A stretch of DNA of 64,000 nucleotides. Origin: Alnus glutinosa (lineage: Eukaryota > Streptophyta > Magnoliopsida > Fagales > Betulaceae). The stretch covers positions 948,001 to 1,012,000 of the forward strand of contig NC_084888.1 of assembly GCF_958979055.1 (NCBI RefSeq), written 5' to 3'. The position numbers were made by a program, and so were the translations under genes. Shown in pieces: positions 23,451-36,224 of this stretch; the first letter of the stretch is position 1; the number at the start of each line of letters is the position of its first letter. The notes under the pieces were generated by a model. It worked only from the letters and a program-made list of their open reading frames with translations. It was not told the DNA's origin and ran no database searches.

Positions 23451-25796
23451 TCTTTCTCCATCATGATCGATCTTAAGCTTTAATTTCTCCCTTCTTGTTG
23501 TGTATATATACTATATAGCGCGCTTTAGATCTCGGCAAGAGTTAGCAATGACAATTTCAAATGCATTGATTAATGAATTTTGGCATCTCTAAAAAATAAT
23601 GGGAATATTGATTAATTAATATTTTATAAATATCTAAAAATATGAAAGAGTAAGCATGTGTTTGATCTTCCGTCTGATCGATCAATTTAAATATATTGAT
23701 TTCAAATTATACAAGTAAGAAAAAAGAAAAAAGTATAAATATTTTCTTCAAATTATTTTTATTTTAAATTAGAGATAATACGATTTTTATAATAATTTTA
23801 TTAATTTATTGTCTTAAAAATATAGCATTAATATAGCATTAATATAAACATATATTTTCATATTAAATTTTTGAAACATTTTTACTCTGACCTTTGTCTC
23901 CTGGCCTCTATATCTTTCTCCGTTGCAGCGTTGCTTCTTTTCAAGATCTTTTCCTTTAATTAGTTTAATTTCTATATGTTGTAAGCTAATTAAACAGGTG
24001 GTGTAAGGGCCAAATCTATAAGCATTAGTTCCACTATTTGTCAAAGAGATCTTTCTCCACAAGCTTTCTAATTTATCAGAGATACCAACCGTCCACCCTA
24101 TTAGCTCTGTTAGGCATATCTAGTGGAGATCTCCTCGGCCTCGGGTGTCTATCAATCTGAAGGGGGAGACTCTTTTGGTTGATAATTGGTAGGTATCTAA
24201 TCCGATGATTTATTTGGTTGACCTAATGAATATCCACCCAGTCAGTTCAGATTGGGAATGCAGGCTTGAAAGGTCACGGTTTGGGCTTCATTATGATCGA
24301 GCTATAAGAACTAACGTGCCAGCGCATCGGTTGTCTATATGATATCTAGAGATGTGGAGCAGATGATATATGCCACACGATTTCATCTTAACTATCCCAT
24401 TATTTTCAGGGGTATAAAACTTGGTAATGTTCTTAGCTTTTCAGTAATCATGTAATCTGACATGACATGGCCAAGGAATTTAGCGTCACGTTTGACTAGA
24501 GGCATTCTCCATCAACATGCGACACCTAACCAAGGATAAACTCTATCAGCGGGTGACACTTGGTCGAGATCTAATCTCGTTAGTAAACACTCCGCACATG
24601 GAAAGCCATGCAACAAATTAATTAATTCAAGTACATTGGCATTACAATCTTTTTGGCTTTCATAATCTAAGCAATTCACTCTTTGTTAATTTAAGCATCA
24701 TAAATTTTTCACCGGCAACCCCCAACGAGTCTCCTAGTTCTTATTCTCCGTTACAAGCATTGGTTACCCGAATTTGACCATATGATTACCTGCATCGTCA
24801 TTTACATCCACATAGGCTAAGCACCAAGCCATAGCATTACGCTTCAGTATTCACACTAGTTGATGTGGAGAGGTCACTTAAAACACTTCAAATCAACGAT
24901 ATAAAATTAGATTAATAAATAAACATAAAAGTAACATTACTCTTAAACATTTTGACCGTGGTATAGGGGTCATTTAATTAGAAACCCTAGAGTGGCATTT
25001 GGGTCAATTTGAAGCACCGAGCCCTGACACAGGATGGTAGAATTTTGCCATAATAAAAGACATTGATCGAGCATGGTATTGGGGTCATTTAATGGAAAAC
25101 CTTGACTGTGCCATTTGGGTAATTTTGGGGTTGAGTATATATATATGACATTCTTACTTTGGGGAGTAGGTCAAAAGAAAGCCTGATTTTGACACTCTCT
25201 GCTTTTGCATCTTTTCCCTTTCCACAGGCACGAGATTACTATTCCAGGCTAAAGCTTGTATGTTTATCTCTGTCAAAGTTGATTGAACCTCGTTACGTAC
25301 ATAAATAAAATAATTATCCTCGCACACTCATCGATGGAATCATTAGAAATAATAAAACACAAATTTATCTTTCTTTTTTTTTTTCTTTTTTTCTTTTTTT
25401 CCTTCTTAGGTTATGGGGCGTTGAAATATTATATTTTTTACTATAAACTTCTTATGAATTGATGTATTAGTTTAAATAATTAAATTTATAGCGCGTCATA
25501 GTTCTCTTGTAAACAAACTATCACATAAATTTATACATATATATACAAAAGAAAAAAGAAAAAGAAAGAAAGAAAGAAGAGTTATAATAAAAGTTGAAGC
25601 ATCCAAACATTTCGAACGAAACGTGATCTAATTACTAGTGAACTACAGTAAAAAAAAAAAAAGAGAATATTTTGCCAGGTGCTTTTTTATTATTATTATT
25701 GATTTGGCACCCTAATATGTAATAATTTTGGTAAAGGACAGAACAACAAGAAGCATATTTCATAAGACTGAAAAGTTGATTTAATATAAGATATGC
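23451..25796. other. Intergenic DNA, no gene seen
   Basis: AT-rich. An imperfect direct repeat of roughly 120 bp is visible near 24953-25128 (GGGGTCATTTAAT...CCATTTGGGT, twice). The stretch 24070-24700 is more balanced in composition and may be old retroelement sequence, but no domain, PBS or LTR end could be fixed. Confidence 0.35.
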
Positions 25797-25799
25797 TTA

Positions 25800-26593
25800 G
25801 AGCATTTACATTGGATCATGTAAATTTCAATCTATTCTAGATAATCAAAATTTACTTTTGCTAGTTTAAATAATGGGTTTTCAAAGTCATCCTATATTTG
25901 ATTATGTAAATTTTTCTCCATTTTATTAAAATAAGCATTTTTATTCTTTTTTCTTCTTCACCTTTAGAAATTTCCGATTCACCCATGCATATGCACCTCT
26001 AGAAATTTCCGACTCTCCTTTCCAAGCTTCTCTCTCTCTCTCTCTCTCTTCGCTCCAATTGAACTCCTTCTCTCTTCACTTTCCCGAAACCAGTCTTCTC
26101 TCTCTTCTTTCATCTTCAAGCTTCTAACTTTACAGAAATGGCCATGACACACCATGCCACCTCCTCCACCCTCCTCTCTCTCCTCCTGCCTCTCCTTCAC
26201 GCCCCGTCCCTCTCATCTCCCTTTTCAATCGCCTCCAAACCCAACTCTTTGAAGCCTTCGCCCATAGATCCGTCGCCCATTAAAGAAGAGGAAGAAGAAG
26301 AAAAAGGCGGCCCGGGGAAGGGGGGGTGTGTGAGACAGAGAGACGCAGAGATTGTCCTTTTTGCCGATGAAAATACAATTAAAAAAAAAAGATAAAAAAA
26401 AAAAAGGAAAAAAGAAAGAAAGAAAGATGTATGATCAGTGCAACGCTAGCTACCTATGGCGTTGCATTGTTCACAAATCTCCATCAATGCCAGTTTATGT
26501 TTGGGATAAAGAAGCCGGTGGAGTTGAGTTTTTCTAGTTTGGTTATCTATTATAGATTTACTGTGGATTTTATATAACTAGTTGTGAATGCTC
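25800..26593. mobile_element. MITE-like TIR element (TTA target duplication) with gene-like cargo
   Basis: The ends GAGCATTTACATTGG and TTGTGAATGCTC are imperfect inverted repeats and are flanked by TTA at 25797-25799 and 26594-26596, as in PIF/Harbinger-type MITEs. The interior is unusual: a CT-rich leader is followed by an ATG at 26138 and an 85-residue frame (26138-26395) with a Ser/Leu/Pro-rich start resembling an organelle-targeting or signal region, then an acidic run. No transposase domain. It may be a captured gene 5' end; the source is unknown. Confidence 0.55.
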
Positions 26594-26596
26594 TTA

Positions 26597-29500
26597 CAAG
26601 AAAAGGGAATCATGCATGCAAATGACTCTTATTTTGTATTGAGAATTAATATTAAAATTTTACTGTAGTAAAAATATTGAAATTTATACAATATATGGGT
26701 GATGATCAGTTATGTCCTAATCAAATAAAAAGATGCATGGTACAGCCTATGCACTATTTAACACATGAAATTTACATTATGGGTGATGATCAGTTCCCAT
26801 TATGCGCATGCCACTTATTAATTAAAGAAGAGTCACCATATATATGGGTCCCCAAAATTCGAACTGAATGATTCGTAGTTGAATCAAACTCCAATATCAT
26901 ATTTAATTAATTATTTTCAAATTTCTAGTATGTAGAAAATCATATATTTGACTTCTATATCAGGGGTCTAGTTAATTTTTTCCAATACCAATTTGATTAA
27001 ATGTTACAAGTATGGTCAACCAAATTTGCATTAGCTTCGTTTGACTGATAAAACTTTTTTTTTTATTCCTTTTTCGTTTTTTCTTTTTAAAACAAAAAAT
27101 ATTAACAAACACTTATAATTCATTCAAAATTACTTTCACATTTACGTTACATTATATCACTAAAAAAAATACCCTTTAAAAAAAAATTAAAGCTTTAACA
27201 AATTATGCATGTGCACCTTTTAATGATTATGGTTTAATAAATAAATAAACCCTAAAATTTAATAAATAAGAGAATTAAGCTAAGAAATATATATATATAT
27301 AGTAGGAAGAGGGGAATCTTTGCCAAGGGAGGAAAATAATTAGATAAAGAGGAAATAGTGGGAATGCAGCCAGAAAACAATCTGGTTGCTGCCCAATTTA
27401 TCACATTATGGGCATAAAAGTTAACACTTCGATTGATTTTACGAGCTATCCAACTAATAAAAGGTGAGATGATGGAATGAATAATGAAAATAGTGAAAGC
27501 AATTCTCTGATCTTGAATAATAACAGGCAATAGGAGGTAGTTAATATAGTCATCTTAACTTCCTGGATGCCAAGTCTAAAAGGTGTATTCATCGTTAGAA
27601 TACGTGGTGCAATGCTTGTCACATAAGTATGTATAAACTATAAAGTAAACATCTTATAAATAAATAAGAAAAAAGAAAAAGAAAATATATATTATTTTCA
27701 AGCATCTCATCTTATTAGCATTTAGCTGGAGCAAGTTGCCCTCCTCTTCTGACACAATGGTTATTTGTAATTTTGTAGGACAGATAAGGAAACAAGATGT
27801 GTACAAAGGCATGCATTTTTTTTATTTTTATTTTGATTACTATATATGTTTTTTTTTGTTTTGTTTTGTTTTTTTTTTTTTTTATGAAATATTGTTTATT
27901 TATTTTATTTTTTATTTTTTATTACTATATATGTTTGAGAAGCACTAACGCATGCGTTTTAGTCTTAATGAATTATTAAAGTTATCTAATTAACCCACTA
28001 CGTACAGCACCATCTTTTGTGTACGTGTTGGACTCAGTTGAAGGAACAATTTCCGAGTAATTAATCATTATATTATAAATAACCTATTAAGGCCAATTAA
28101 CAGAGATCGAGGCCCACAGAAATCTAAGAACCCATCAGAGCCTCTTTCGCCAGTTGAAAATTGAGGTTTTCTATTTCTTGTTCCCAATCTGACGGTGCAA
28201 AAATCTGCATCAGCACATATTCAAAGATCAATGATTAAACCAATGCCACATTGCTATGTTTCTTAGTTCTAATATGAACCCTTCATTAGAAATGAACAAT
28301 TCATTATGAAATAACACGTAGGAGAGAGGGAATGGGTATCTTGCACAGGGTGAAACGATGCAAGCCAATAAGCCATAAGGGTGGCTGGACTGCCTGTTCA
28401 GCTACTAGAGTGCTTTGGCCGCCCCCAATCCAATTATTGAGGGTGGCTGAATCAATTCCTTTGATCATAAGAATAGTTCGATCACTTTATCCTTAACAAT
28501 TAAGACCCCATTCGCATGTACAATCATATATTAATATAAGAAATCGGCTTCTCTTTCTTTTAAGTGAATCGATCATATTAGCTGTTAAATCATTATTTAT
28601 TTCAAAAGTTTAAACTTTTAAGAATATGTAAATTTAATCAATATTTTTATACTATTTTTATATGTGGGTTCAGACTCTCATCTTAATAGGTAGGTCATTC
28701 AAGATTTTTTATTCTAATACTATATTAAATTATTATTTATTTTAAAAATTTAAATTTTAAAAAAAAATAATAAAAAAATATTTAATTAATACTTTTAAAG
28801 ATGAAGTCCAACGACCACCAGACAAAAAGAGAGGGAGAGAGGACACTACTTCACTGATGGCCTATTTTTTAGTTTGATTGATATCCTCCTACCTAGACAA
28901 AGACAATGCCGACAAGGAAGTAAGAACCAGTACTCTCATGTGACAGGGACCGCATATTTAAATCTTTTTTTATAAGCTTCTTATATTTCTTTTTCGCACT
29001 TTTTGATGAAAGGCAATTAATAACCACCACAATTTCGGGTATTTTTCAATATTATTAGCAGGAAGAGCTTAATTAATACTTTTAGATTTTGACTTTTGAG
29101 CCATTTCTTTTCAATCACCAAGGATCTTTTGAATTGACTCAATGAAACTACCAAGCAAATTAATTAAGGACCTAAACAAATTAAAAATAAAAATTATGAG
29201 GTTGATTTGAATTGAGGAGATTGAAGATTTCACTAACAGTCGCAGGAAATTATGATTTAAAGATACTTCTGTAGTTCCATGTTGTATTCTGTATTTCCTT
29301 GCTCAATAGAAAAGGAAAAGAAATCTCGAGCTTCTCGCCATGGGGGCGTGTTATAAAGGTCCTCGAGTGATGAGAAGATTTACGAGGTGATTAATTTGTG
29401 TTAAAATATTAGGTTTTTAAATAATTAAATTTATCATTTAATTCATTAAATATTTTAGTGTTAGGAAAGTAAGTTTAATCCTACACTTGATGAGGAGTAA

Positions 29501-29640
29501 TAAATATTATTTAAATGGTAATTAAATTTATTATTTTTTTTTATCGACGTAAACTTTTAAAATAAGTAATAATTTAACCATCTGTATATAAAAAATGATA
29601 ATAATAAAGAGTTCCGAGTTATACTACTTGATTAGCCGAT
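26597..29640. other. AT-rich intergenic DNA, no gene seen
   Basis: No frame in this stretch looks like a protein. Around 28590-28790 are two related segments (TTAAATCATTATTTATTTCAAAAG and a degraded copy) that recur near 400-430 and 29520-29575, so they are pieces of one dispersed repeat. A weak GGTGGCTG-type patch lies at 28370-28460. Confidence 0.4.
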
Positions 29641-29649
29641 TTAGAGAAT

Positions 29650-29885
29650 TTACATCCGGCTCAAAAAATTTCATTTCACTATAGCTAAAAAGTCAGCTTT
29701 TAATTTTATTTTATTTTAGTTATTAATTATTTTAAAACACATATATTTCATTTAAATATCCGTTTTCAAGAATTTCTTTATAAGAAAAAAAAAAAAAATC
29801 AGAACATTTTTTTCATACAAATTTGAATTCGAATTAATCAAAACATCGTTTAACTAATCGGATGTGAATGCTTTTAAAAGTTATC
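29650..29885. repeat. MITE-like relic related in ends to the 25.8-kb element
   Basis: The segment starts near TTTAGAGAATTTACATCCGG and ends near CGGATGTGAATGCTT, imperfect inverted ends of the GAGCATTCACATCCG type common in plant MITEs. The target duplication is not clear, so exact ends are uncertain. Confidence 0.35.
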
Positions 29886-30349
29886 TAGTAATCCTAGTTA
29901 ACTAGTAAATTCTTATATGCTTTTAATAGGGCATCATTAAATTGTATGACGTGACAAGTGAAAGTGGACGTTGGAGCCATTATAATTTATCCCTTGTAAG
30001 ATGGAAGGGTGTGTGAAGTGGTTAAGGTTGGGGGTCCCTTAGTCCTTAAGGCCCTACCCCTTATAAGGATTAAGACATGCAGCCGTGCCTCAATGAGTCA
30101 ATAACATGGCAGAGTCGTATACCTACTAGTACCTATTCACATGAGGGTTGGCCTTTTTTCCACCAGAATCAAGACAAGCAAATCTAGTTTTGATTACGGC
30201 CTCCCTCACTCCTCACTTGTCTGTCACATCACAAACTGCACGCGGGGGGAATCTAATTAGGAAAAGTTCTTTGCCAATTGCTAATTAGCTTTGGAGCTGA
30301 TCACTGATCGCTTTCTAGGTTTTAGTGGCCTGCGAGTGTCGCTTGCAAC

Positions 30350-31457
30350 TGGGAAAAAGGTTATTATGTCCGTTGGAATAAGTTGTAAATATAAATATTT
30401 TTTTTTTAAAAGAAAAATAAATAAAGAATAATACGAGAGAGTATCAATATAATATTTATAATATTTTATATGTACAGTAAAATATTAGTTACATATTTGA
30501 AGTTATCCTTACAAAATTTAGGGGGCAAATTCAAACGGCCTATTTTCTATTGTTTATTTCAAATTTTAGGGTTTACCAAACTCCCAAGTTCATCTCAATT
30601 TTTGACCTGGAATTTTCCATGATTAATTCGTGCTTTTCAATTAAACTTTAGGAATTGGATTTGGCGTGTTGTGTGTTTCCAGGGTAAAGCTTATTCACAT
30701 AATTTTAATTTATACGGAATGATGACAAGGGAATAAGGCAGCCCCAGGTTTGTACTATTTACCTAAAACAGTGAATTTTAATTCTAACCAATAATGATTG
30801 CATACTTTTTACTCGTCATTTCAATGCACAGTCGTTTTGTCCTGTCCCTGCCTGGGACTAAAACAATAGCACGTTTTCTTCTGTGGCTAAGGTGGGCATT
30901 ATAATTTATACTCTGTAGTAATACTGAGAGATGAAAAATGTTATGCGAGCGAGGCCCATTTCATGGGAATGGAGGAATCTCCAAGAAAGATCGATACAAA
31001 ACCCAACCCAGTTGTGTATCTTCGACTATCAACGAACACACACTCCCTGCCCAATCACTATCACAGAAACCTTTGATCTAAAAATCACAATTAGCAGGAT
31101 AAAAAAGTCCCTGACCAGCAGCAGATTTGAGATACCTAAGTCCGAACCAACAGTCTTGTAGAGATTGTAGGATCTTCAAGGAGAATACCCTCATCCCTTG
31201 AAAGCTTTAGATTAGAATCCATGGGAAAAATAAATTAGTTTAGCTGCCAAATAACAAGAGTCTTCAACAGTTTCCCAAGTGTATTTTTGTTGACACAAAG
31301 AACTTCCATTCTTACTTGGTGCAATTAAGGAAAAATTTTACAGAGCCTAAGTTTTTAAGCCAAAATTGAGAATTAAGAACAACAGTCAAATAAGAGAGAG
31401 CAGCTTCATAATTGCCAACTCAGCGAAGAGATTATCTTAACCAATCCTGCCAACTCA
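30350..31457. repeat. Orphan copy of a UGT flanking block (block A)
   Basis: Most of this segment is recognisable in two other places: the sequence upstream of the first UGT (about 38690-40150) and the sequence downstream of it (about 42670-44640). Shared stretches include GTAAAGCTTATTCACATAA with GATGACAAGGGAATAAGGC, CTGCCTGGGACTAAAACAAT, and GTCAAATAAGAGAGAGCAGC. Unlike the upstream block at the first UGT, no UGT follows. It is best read as a relic of an ancestral duplication. Confidence 0.65.
30931..31161 (-). pseudogene. Ty1/copia RNase H fragment in block A
   Basis: This is a diverged copy of the 38850-39206 fragment. On the minus strand it preserves pieces corresponding to the end of copia reverse transcriptase and RNase H (the region around ...NCDFxIKGFxDSDW). 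It is broken by stops and small indels and is not functional. It lies inside the duplicated UGT-flank block, so it was probably copied along with that block. Confidence 0.55.
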
Positions 31458-31465
31458 ACTGAGCT

Positions 31466-31964
31466 TAGGGTTGGCAATTTTTGAAACGATCCGCGAACCC
31501 GGCACAAACACGACACGAAAAACTCGAGTTTGGATTTGTTATAATCGGGTTCAGGTTATAATTGGGTTGACCCGATTATGACCCGATTATAATCGTGTTT
31601 GATGGATTAACCCCCCGCGGGTTGACCCGCCAACCCGATTATAACCCGATTACGCGGGTTGACCCGCCAACACGATTATAACCCGATTAAAAAAAAAAAA
31701 TTGAAAATAAAAAACTAAAATTGAAGGTTGAAACATATGAAAACAGTGAAATTATGCCGGGTCGGGTCGGGTAAACGGGTGACATGTTTATTAGTCGTGT
31801 TTGCCGGGTCGTGTTCGGGTTACCCGATTATTAATCGGGTCGTGTTCGAGTCGTGTGTCACAACCCGATTAATAATCGGGTCGGGTTCGTGTCAGACCCG
31901 TTTATGTAATCGGGTCAGTCGGGTTGACACGAACCCGACCCGTGAACCCGAATTGCCAACCCTA
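31466..31964. mobile_element. hAT-type MITE with 8-bp target duplication
   Basis: The 499-bp unit has terminal inverted repeats TAGGGTTGGCAAT/ATTGCCAACCCTA and is flanked by ACTGAGCT at 31458-31465 and 31965-31972. An 8-bp duplication and a TAGGG end are diagnostic of the hAT superfamily. The interior is made of ACCCGATTATAAC/GGGTTGACCCG-type words on both strands. No transposase. A shorter relative is at 42230-42544. Confidence 0.85.
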
Positions 31965-31984
31965 ACTGAGCTGTTAACTAATTT

Positions 31985-33225
31985 GTTGACCTGTAATTAG
32001 GACTGTCAATAAATCAGTCTATTCGACAACCCACCCGATACTCGCTTGGTTTAGCCCGATCCGAACTCAAGTTCAATACTGCAGAAATTCGCTCGTTATG
32101 GTAGAAACCCGCTCGATTAGAAAGTAATACATACTCGACTCACTCGACAAAACTCAATATGGGCTCATGAGTTTAGCTCGTCCAACTCGTTAATACGATT
32201 CATTAGCTCATTCATATCTCTTATATATATATATATATATTCTTAAAAATGAGTTATATAAATTTAAGCATGTATATTAGTAATTAAGTAATATATGTTA
32301 TATATATTACTTAATATTTATATATTTGTGTATTACTTAACATACTAACTAATTAGTTCATAAAACTAACATATTATCTAGTTAATTAACATATACTAAG
32401 TAAATATAATTAACTATATGTTACTCGATATTTCTATATATAGTAGTTAACTATAGTCTATAGGTTATATTTTATATATATATATATATATACTGAATAA
32501 GCATATATAATACTTTGATAATAGTATTTAGTATATATGTTAAAATAAAATATTAAGTTATTAATAGTTAGTAATAATATAACTATATTGAATAGTTAGT
32601 GTGTGTATATATATATATATATAAACACATATATCAACTCATGGTTAACAATAGTCATATTGAATAAAAAAAAATAAAAAATAGTCATATATTTTACTTA
32701 TATTATAGTTACTTAGTTATATATAATATATTATACTTACTACTTGCTCATATTATACATATACTATAGTTTATACTCTCTAGTTATATATAATAACATA
32801 TTGTTAAGCTGTTACTTATAGACTATAGTTATATACTATATTTTATAATATGCCTTATATAGTTACATAATATATATTTATATTATTAATAAATGTATAG
32901 AGGTTGTTCACAAACCGAGCTTGAATTCTACTTTGGTCACACATTGAAAAATTTAATAGCCTAGCTCGAACTCTAGTTGAGCCGAGCTTGTTGTTACTTA
33001 TTGACTATAGTTATGTACTATATTTTATAATATGCCTTATATAGTTACATATTATATATTTATATTATTAATAAATGTATAGAGTTTGTTCACAAACTCG
33101 AGCTTGAATTCTACTTTGGTCACACATTGAAAAATTTAATAGCCTAGTTCGAACTCTAGTTGAGCCGAGTTTGTTAATAATTTGGTTTGGCTCGAATGAC
33201 ATTCTCAACGAATTAACTTAAGCCA
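31985..33225. repeat. AT-rich degenerate repeat region
   Basis: The margins carry CTCGAGCT/GAGCTCG-like words (for example near 32035-32190 and 32910-33200), typical of degraded plant hAT-like repeats; the middle is TATA-rich with (TA)n runs near 32220, 32475 and 32606. It contains the 182-bp tandem duplication listed separately. No coding capacity. Confidence 0.45.
32811..33174. repeat. 182-bp tandem duplication
   Basis: Positions 32811-32992 are repeated head to tail at 32993-33174 with only scattered changes; for example GTTACTTATAGACTATAG against GTTACTTATTGACTATAG, and GCCGAGCTTG against GCCGAGTTTG at the ends. The high similarity suggests a recent local duplication in non-coding DNA. 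Confidence 0.85.
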
Positions 33226-33689
33226 TTACAAAAAAAAAGCTACATTTAATGCCTTTTTTTTTTTTTTTTTAATGTCGTTTTAGGCTATATAACGGCACCA
33301 AACACTTAGTGCCGTTTAATTAATGCCGCTTCTCAAATAGCATTAATGTAGAGGTCTTAAATTAATTTCCTGCCATTTGAATAGTAAGCGGCATTAAATA
33401 TTGTTTTTTTTTTTTTTTTTTTAGCTTCTCTCAAATTTTTTTTTAGGCCAATTAAAAATACCTGATTAGCTGATTCACAAATAATGTATTCACAACCAAC
33501 GTGATACAAAAAACCAGCCGATACAACTTGATAAACATTGCTTAAAGTTAAGATACACAAATAGTATATTTTAAATAACCAACATGATCACAATCATTAT
33601 AATTCAAAAAAAAAAAATGATTACACTTATATATAACTTAAACTATAATACTAATGCAAAGAAATTGTTCCATTGTCAATAACATGATT
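33226..33689. other. Repeat-rich sequence without genes
   Basis: Contains T-runs and recurring AATGCCGTTTAAT/AGCGGCATTAAAT words on both strands, suggestive of subterminal repeats of a DNA transposon. An ATTACAAAAAAAAA sequence at about 33217 resembles a CACTA end but could not be paired. Confidence 0.35.
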
Positions 33690-33900
33690 AAAAAACTCCG
33701 TACAACCTTCTTCAATCTTCTTTTGAAAAGGCAGATGCAACACCTTCTTCTGCTCATCTTGCAAGAACCTCGATCTTGAGAAACCCCATTCAATTCCCTT
33801 GCAGCCTGAGCAATCTGTTTGATGCACTTGTCTCTCTCTACATTTAATTGACTCATATCAATCAAGGGTAGATTGTACACTTCAGTCAAACATGCACGAA
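33690..33900 (-). pseudogene. 2-oxoglutarate/Fe(II) dioxygenase N-terminal fragment, broken
   Basis: On the minus strand a fragment reads VYNLPLIDMSQLNVERDKCIKQIAQAARE and, after a frame shift, EWGF then FLQDEQKKVLHLPFQKK. This order (LPLIDLS, CxxEIxxAxxEWGF, EQKKVFxxPF) is that of the N-terminal DIOX_N region of plant 2-OG dioxygenases, closest in style to gibberellin 2-oxidase 8-like proteins. The VVNHGI segment is missing and no catalytic HxD...H follows. It is an isolated, decayed fragment. Subfamily is uncertain. Confidence 0.55.
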
Positions 33901-34479
33901 GAAAATGGCAACTATAGAATATAAACATATCCTACTCCTACATGAATTGAGAACTGCAACTCTAAGCATTCATATTATTCCTAATTACTTGTTTTGTGTC
34001 TTTTAAAGAAAATCACACAATGATAAAAACTTCATTCACAAATAAGATCAATTACACATTCTCTTTTTCCTGACAGATTGAATCACTCAAATACAATATC
34101 CAATAAATATTTTGAACAAATGTTGGGCATTCCCTCCCGTAGTACACGTGTATAGAACAATAGTACCACACGTGAAGAGGTGTGTTAAGAGTCCCACATT
34201 ACCAAGGTATCCCTGGATTGTGGGTTTTAGAAACCTTGAGCAAACATCTTTCCTTACACTACATAAATTCATATATTTTTGGACAGTTTTGAACTTCCAG
34301 AACTTCCTGAAAAACCATCAGGAATCAATTCCTGACGATTTCAAACCGTCCAGAATCTAGTGTCGGGAAATTTAAATCTAGACAATTTGGGCAAAACCGT
34401 CAGGAATAAATTTTGCCCAAACCGTCCAGAATTAATAATTACTTTTTTTTTTTAATATTAATATCAAAGTTCTCATCCC

Positions 34480-34690
34480 TGATCCGCAACGTTCGCTGGC
34501 GCCACAAGTGCACCACCACCATTTCGCCAGTCGTCTCCGATCTCATCTCTGACACCACCAATTCGTCCTCCTCTCCCGCAGGCTGGGCTGCGCTCTACAA
34601 GCTTGTTGTCTGCTACCTAGGCCTTCGCCACTCTGGCGTCCTTCTCGAGCACTCCGATTTCGGCCTCGAACGCGAACTCACCACTGATAA
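34480..34690 (+). pseudogene. Captured coding-like fragment inside the CACTA element
   Basis: A stretch of much higher GC than its surroundings reads open on the plus strand as CTTTISPVVSDLISDTTNSS, followed by GWAALYKLVVCYLGLRHSG and HSDFGLERELTTDK. CACTA elements are known to pick up host gene pieces, and composition plus the open frame make that plausible here. The parent gene is not recognised. It is flanked on both sides by CACTA subterminal repeat sequence. Confidence 0.4.
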
Positions 34691-35282
34691 GATTTTTCAT
34701 TGTACCGTGTGTTACAATGCCCATTTGGTTTCTCCAAAAATCCTTCACAAATTAAACCAAAAATTTTCACATCCCATTCTTTTAGCCATGAATCATCACA
34801 AACCAAACCCAAAACAAACACAAAATGTAAATTAAACCTAAGAATTTCACTCACAAAAAAAAAAAAAAAAAGGATTTCTTGTTTAGGTACTGATAAAACG
34901 TCAGAATCCAAGCTCCTTGGCTTCACCGGCGCCGGGCCGTGACCCACCGGCCAAGGCACCATCGTCCGCCCCAAACAGTGGCTAGCCTACCGCACGTCTG
35001 CCTCAAGCTCTCTGTTTCTCTCTCTTCCATGCATGGGTGAGTCTCTCTCTCAGTCTCTCTAATCTCTCTGCCTCGTTTGCTCAAACGAAAAGGAAAGAAA
35101 AGAACAAGAAAGAAGAAGAAAAAAAGCAGGGGAGAAAAGGAGAGAAAGAAGAGGAAAAGAAGAAAAGGGGGAGGCGTACTTGACAAAAGAATGGCTAAAG
35201 CGTTTCATTCATGCTGAATTTGAATTTGATTTGAGTGAATTTACAGACGGTTTGAGACCGAACCGTCTAAAAATTTACCTTT

Positions 35283-36187
35283 TGTAATACCCGGAAATAC
35301 CATGCTTAGGATGGTCAGGTATAGATATTAATATTTGCATAGGAATAAAACTTAATTATATTTAGTTATAGATTAAATAGAATAATATATATATATATAT
35401 AGAAATTGGATAAGTAAAGATATCACTAACCATAGTTGATCAAGCGATTTTGGGCCGAAGTCGATCGAGCGACTTATTTATCCAGTGCGATACCGTTTAC
35501 GTGTAAGCTACAAGTGTCGATTTTCTACCTTTGATTCATGAACTCGTTTCGTGTTATTAGTCTAAGGGGATTGGAAATTCGTCTAGTTAGCTGGTTTGGT
35601 TTAAAACCAATGAGATATGGTGTAATAATTATTCAAAGATATGATAATTCAATCTTTGAAGATATGGGTGATTTGGTTACTGTTTTCTCTAGTTGAAGTG
35701 TCTTAAATCCGGTCATTGAAGCACCTAGTTGCTGGCTTAATCTCAACCATCCTGAATTTTTATATAAAGCTTGCATGAACAATCAAAATCATCACCAAAG
35801 AACAAAATTTCAGCAAACTCTCTCCTTCACGGAAGCCCCCTGTTCCTTCATTGTTTTAGTGCAGAAATTCTAATAGGAAAAATTCTCTTCTTTTCCTATG
35901 AAGTCAGTACTTAGAAACCAGATCGAATTTAAGCCTAGAACCACCCCTTATTTTCTAGCAAATGCATTAGAAATCAAAACATAATCTTTTTCTAGTTCAA
36001 AAACCAGCAACTTTCAACTCACTTTGAATACCATGTTTTGAACCAGATTTCTCCCTCTTTTTTGACTTGTTGGGTGCAAATTCCAGTGAGTAAATCTTTC
36101 TTTTTTACTCTCTAGAATTCAATGTTTGTTCCTTTAAAATTATGGTTTGTTTCTCTTCTCCTCGTGAGAAAGTTACAACCATAAAGA

Positions 36188-36224
<37 letters not shown>

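Noticed and set aside
33217-33240. ATTACAAAAAAAAA as the left end of the CACTA element
   Set aside because: It does not match CACTACA exactly and its flank does not give a 3-bp duplication with the right end; CACTACATAA at 34257 does, with TTA on both sides.
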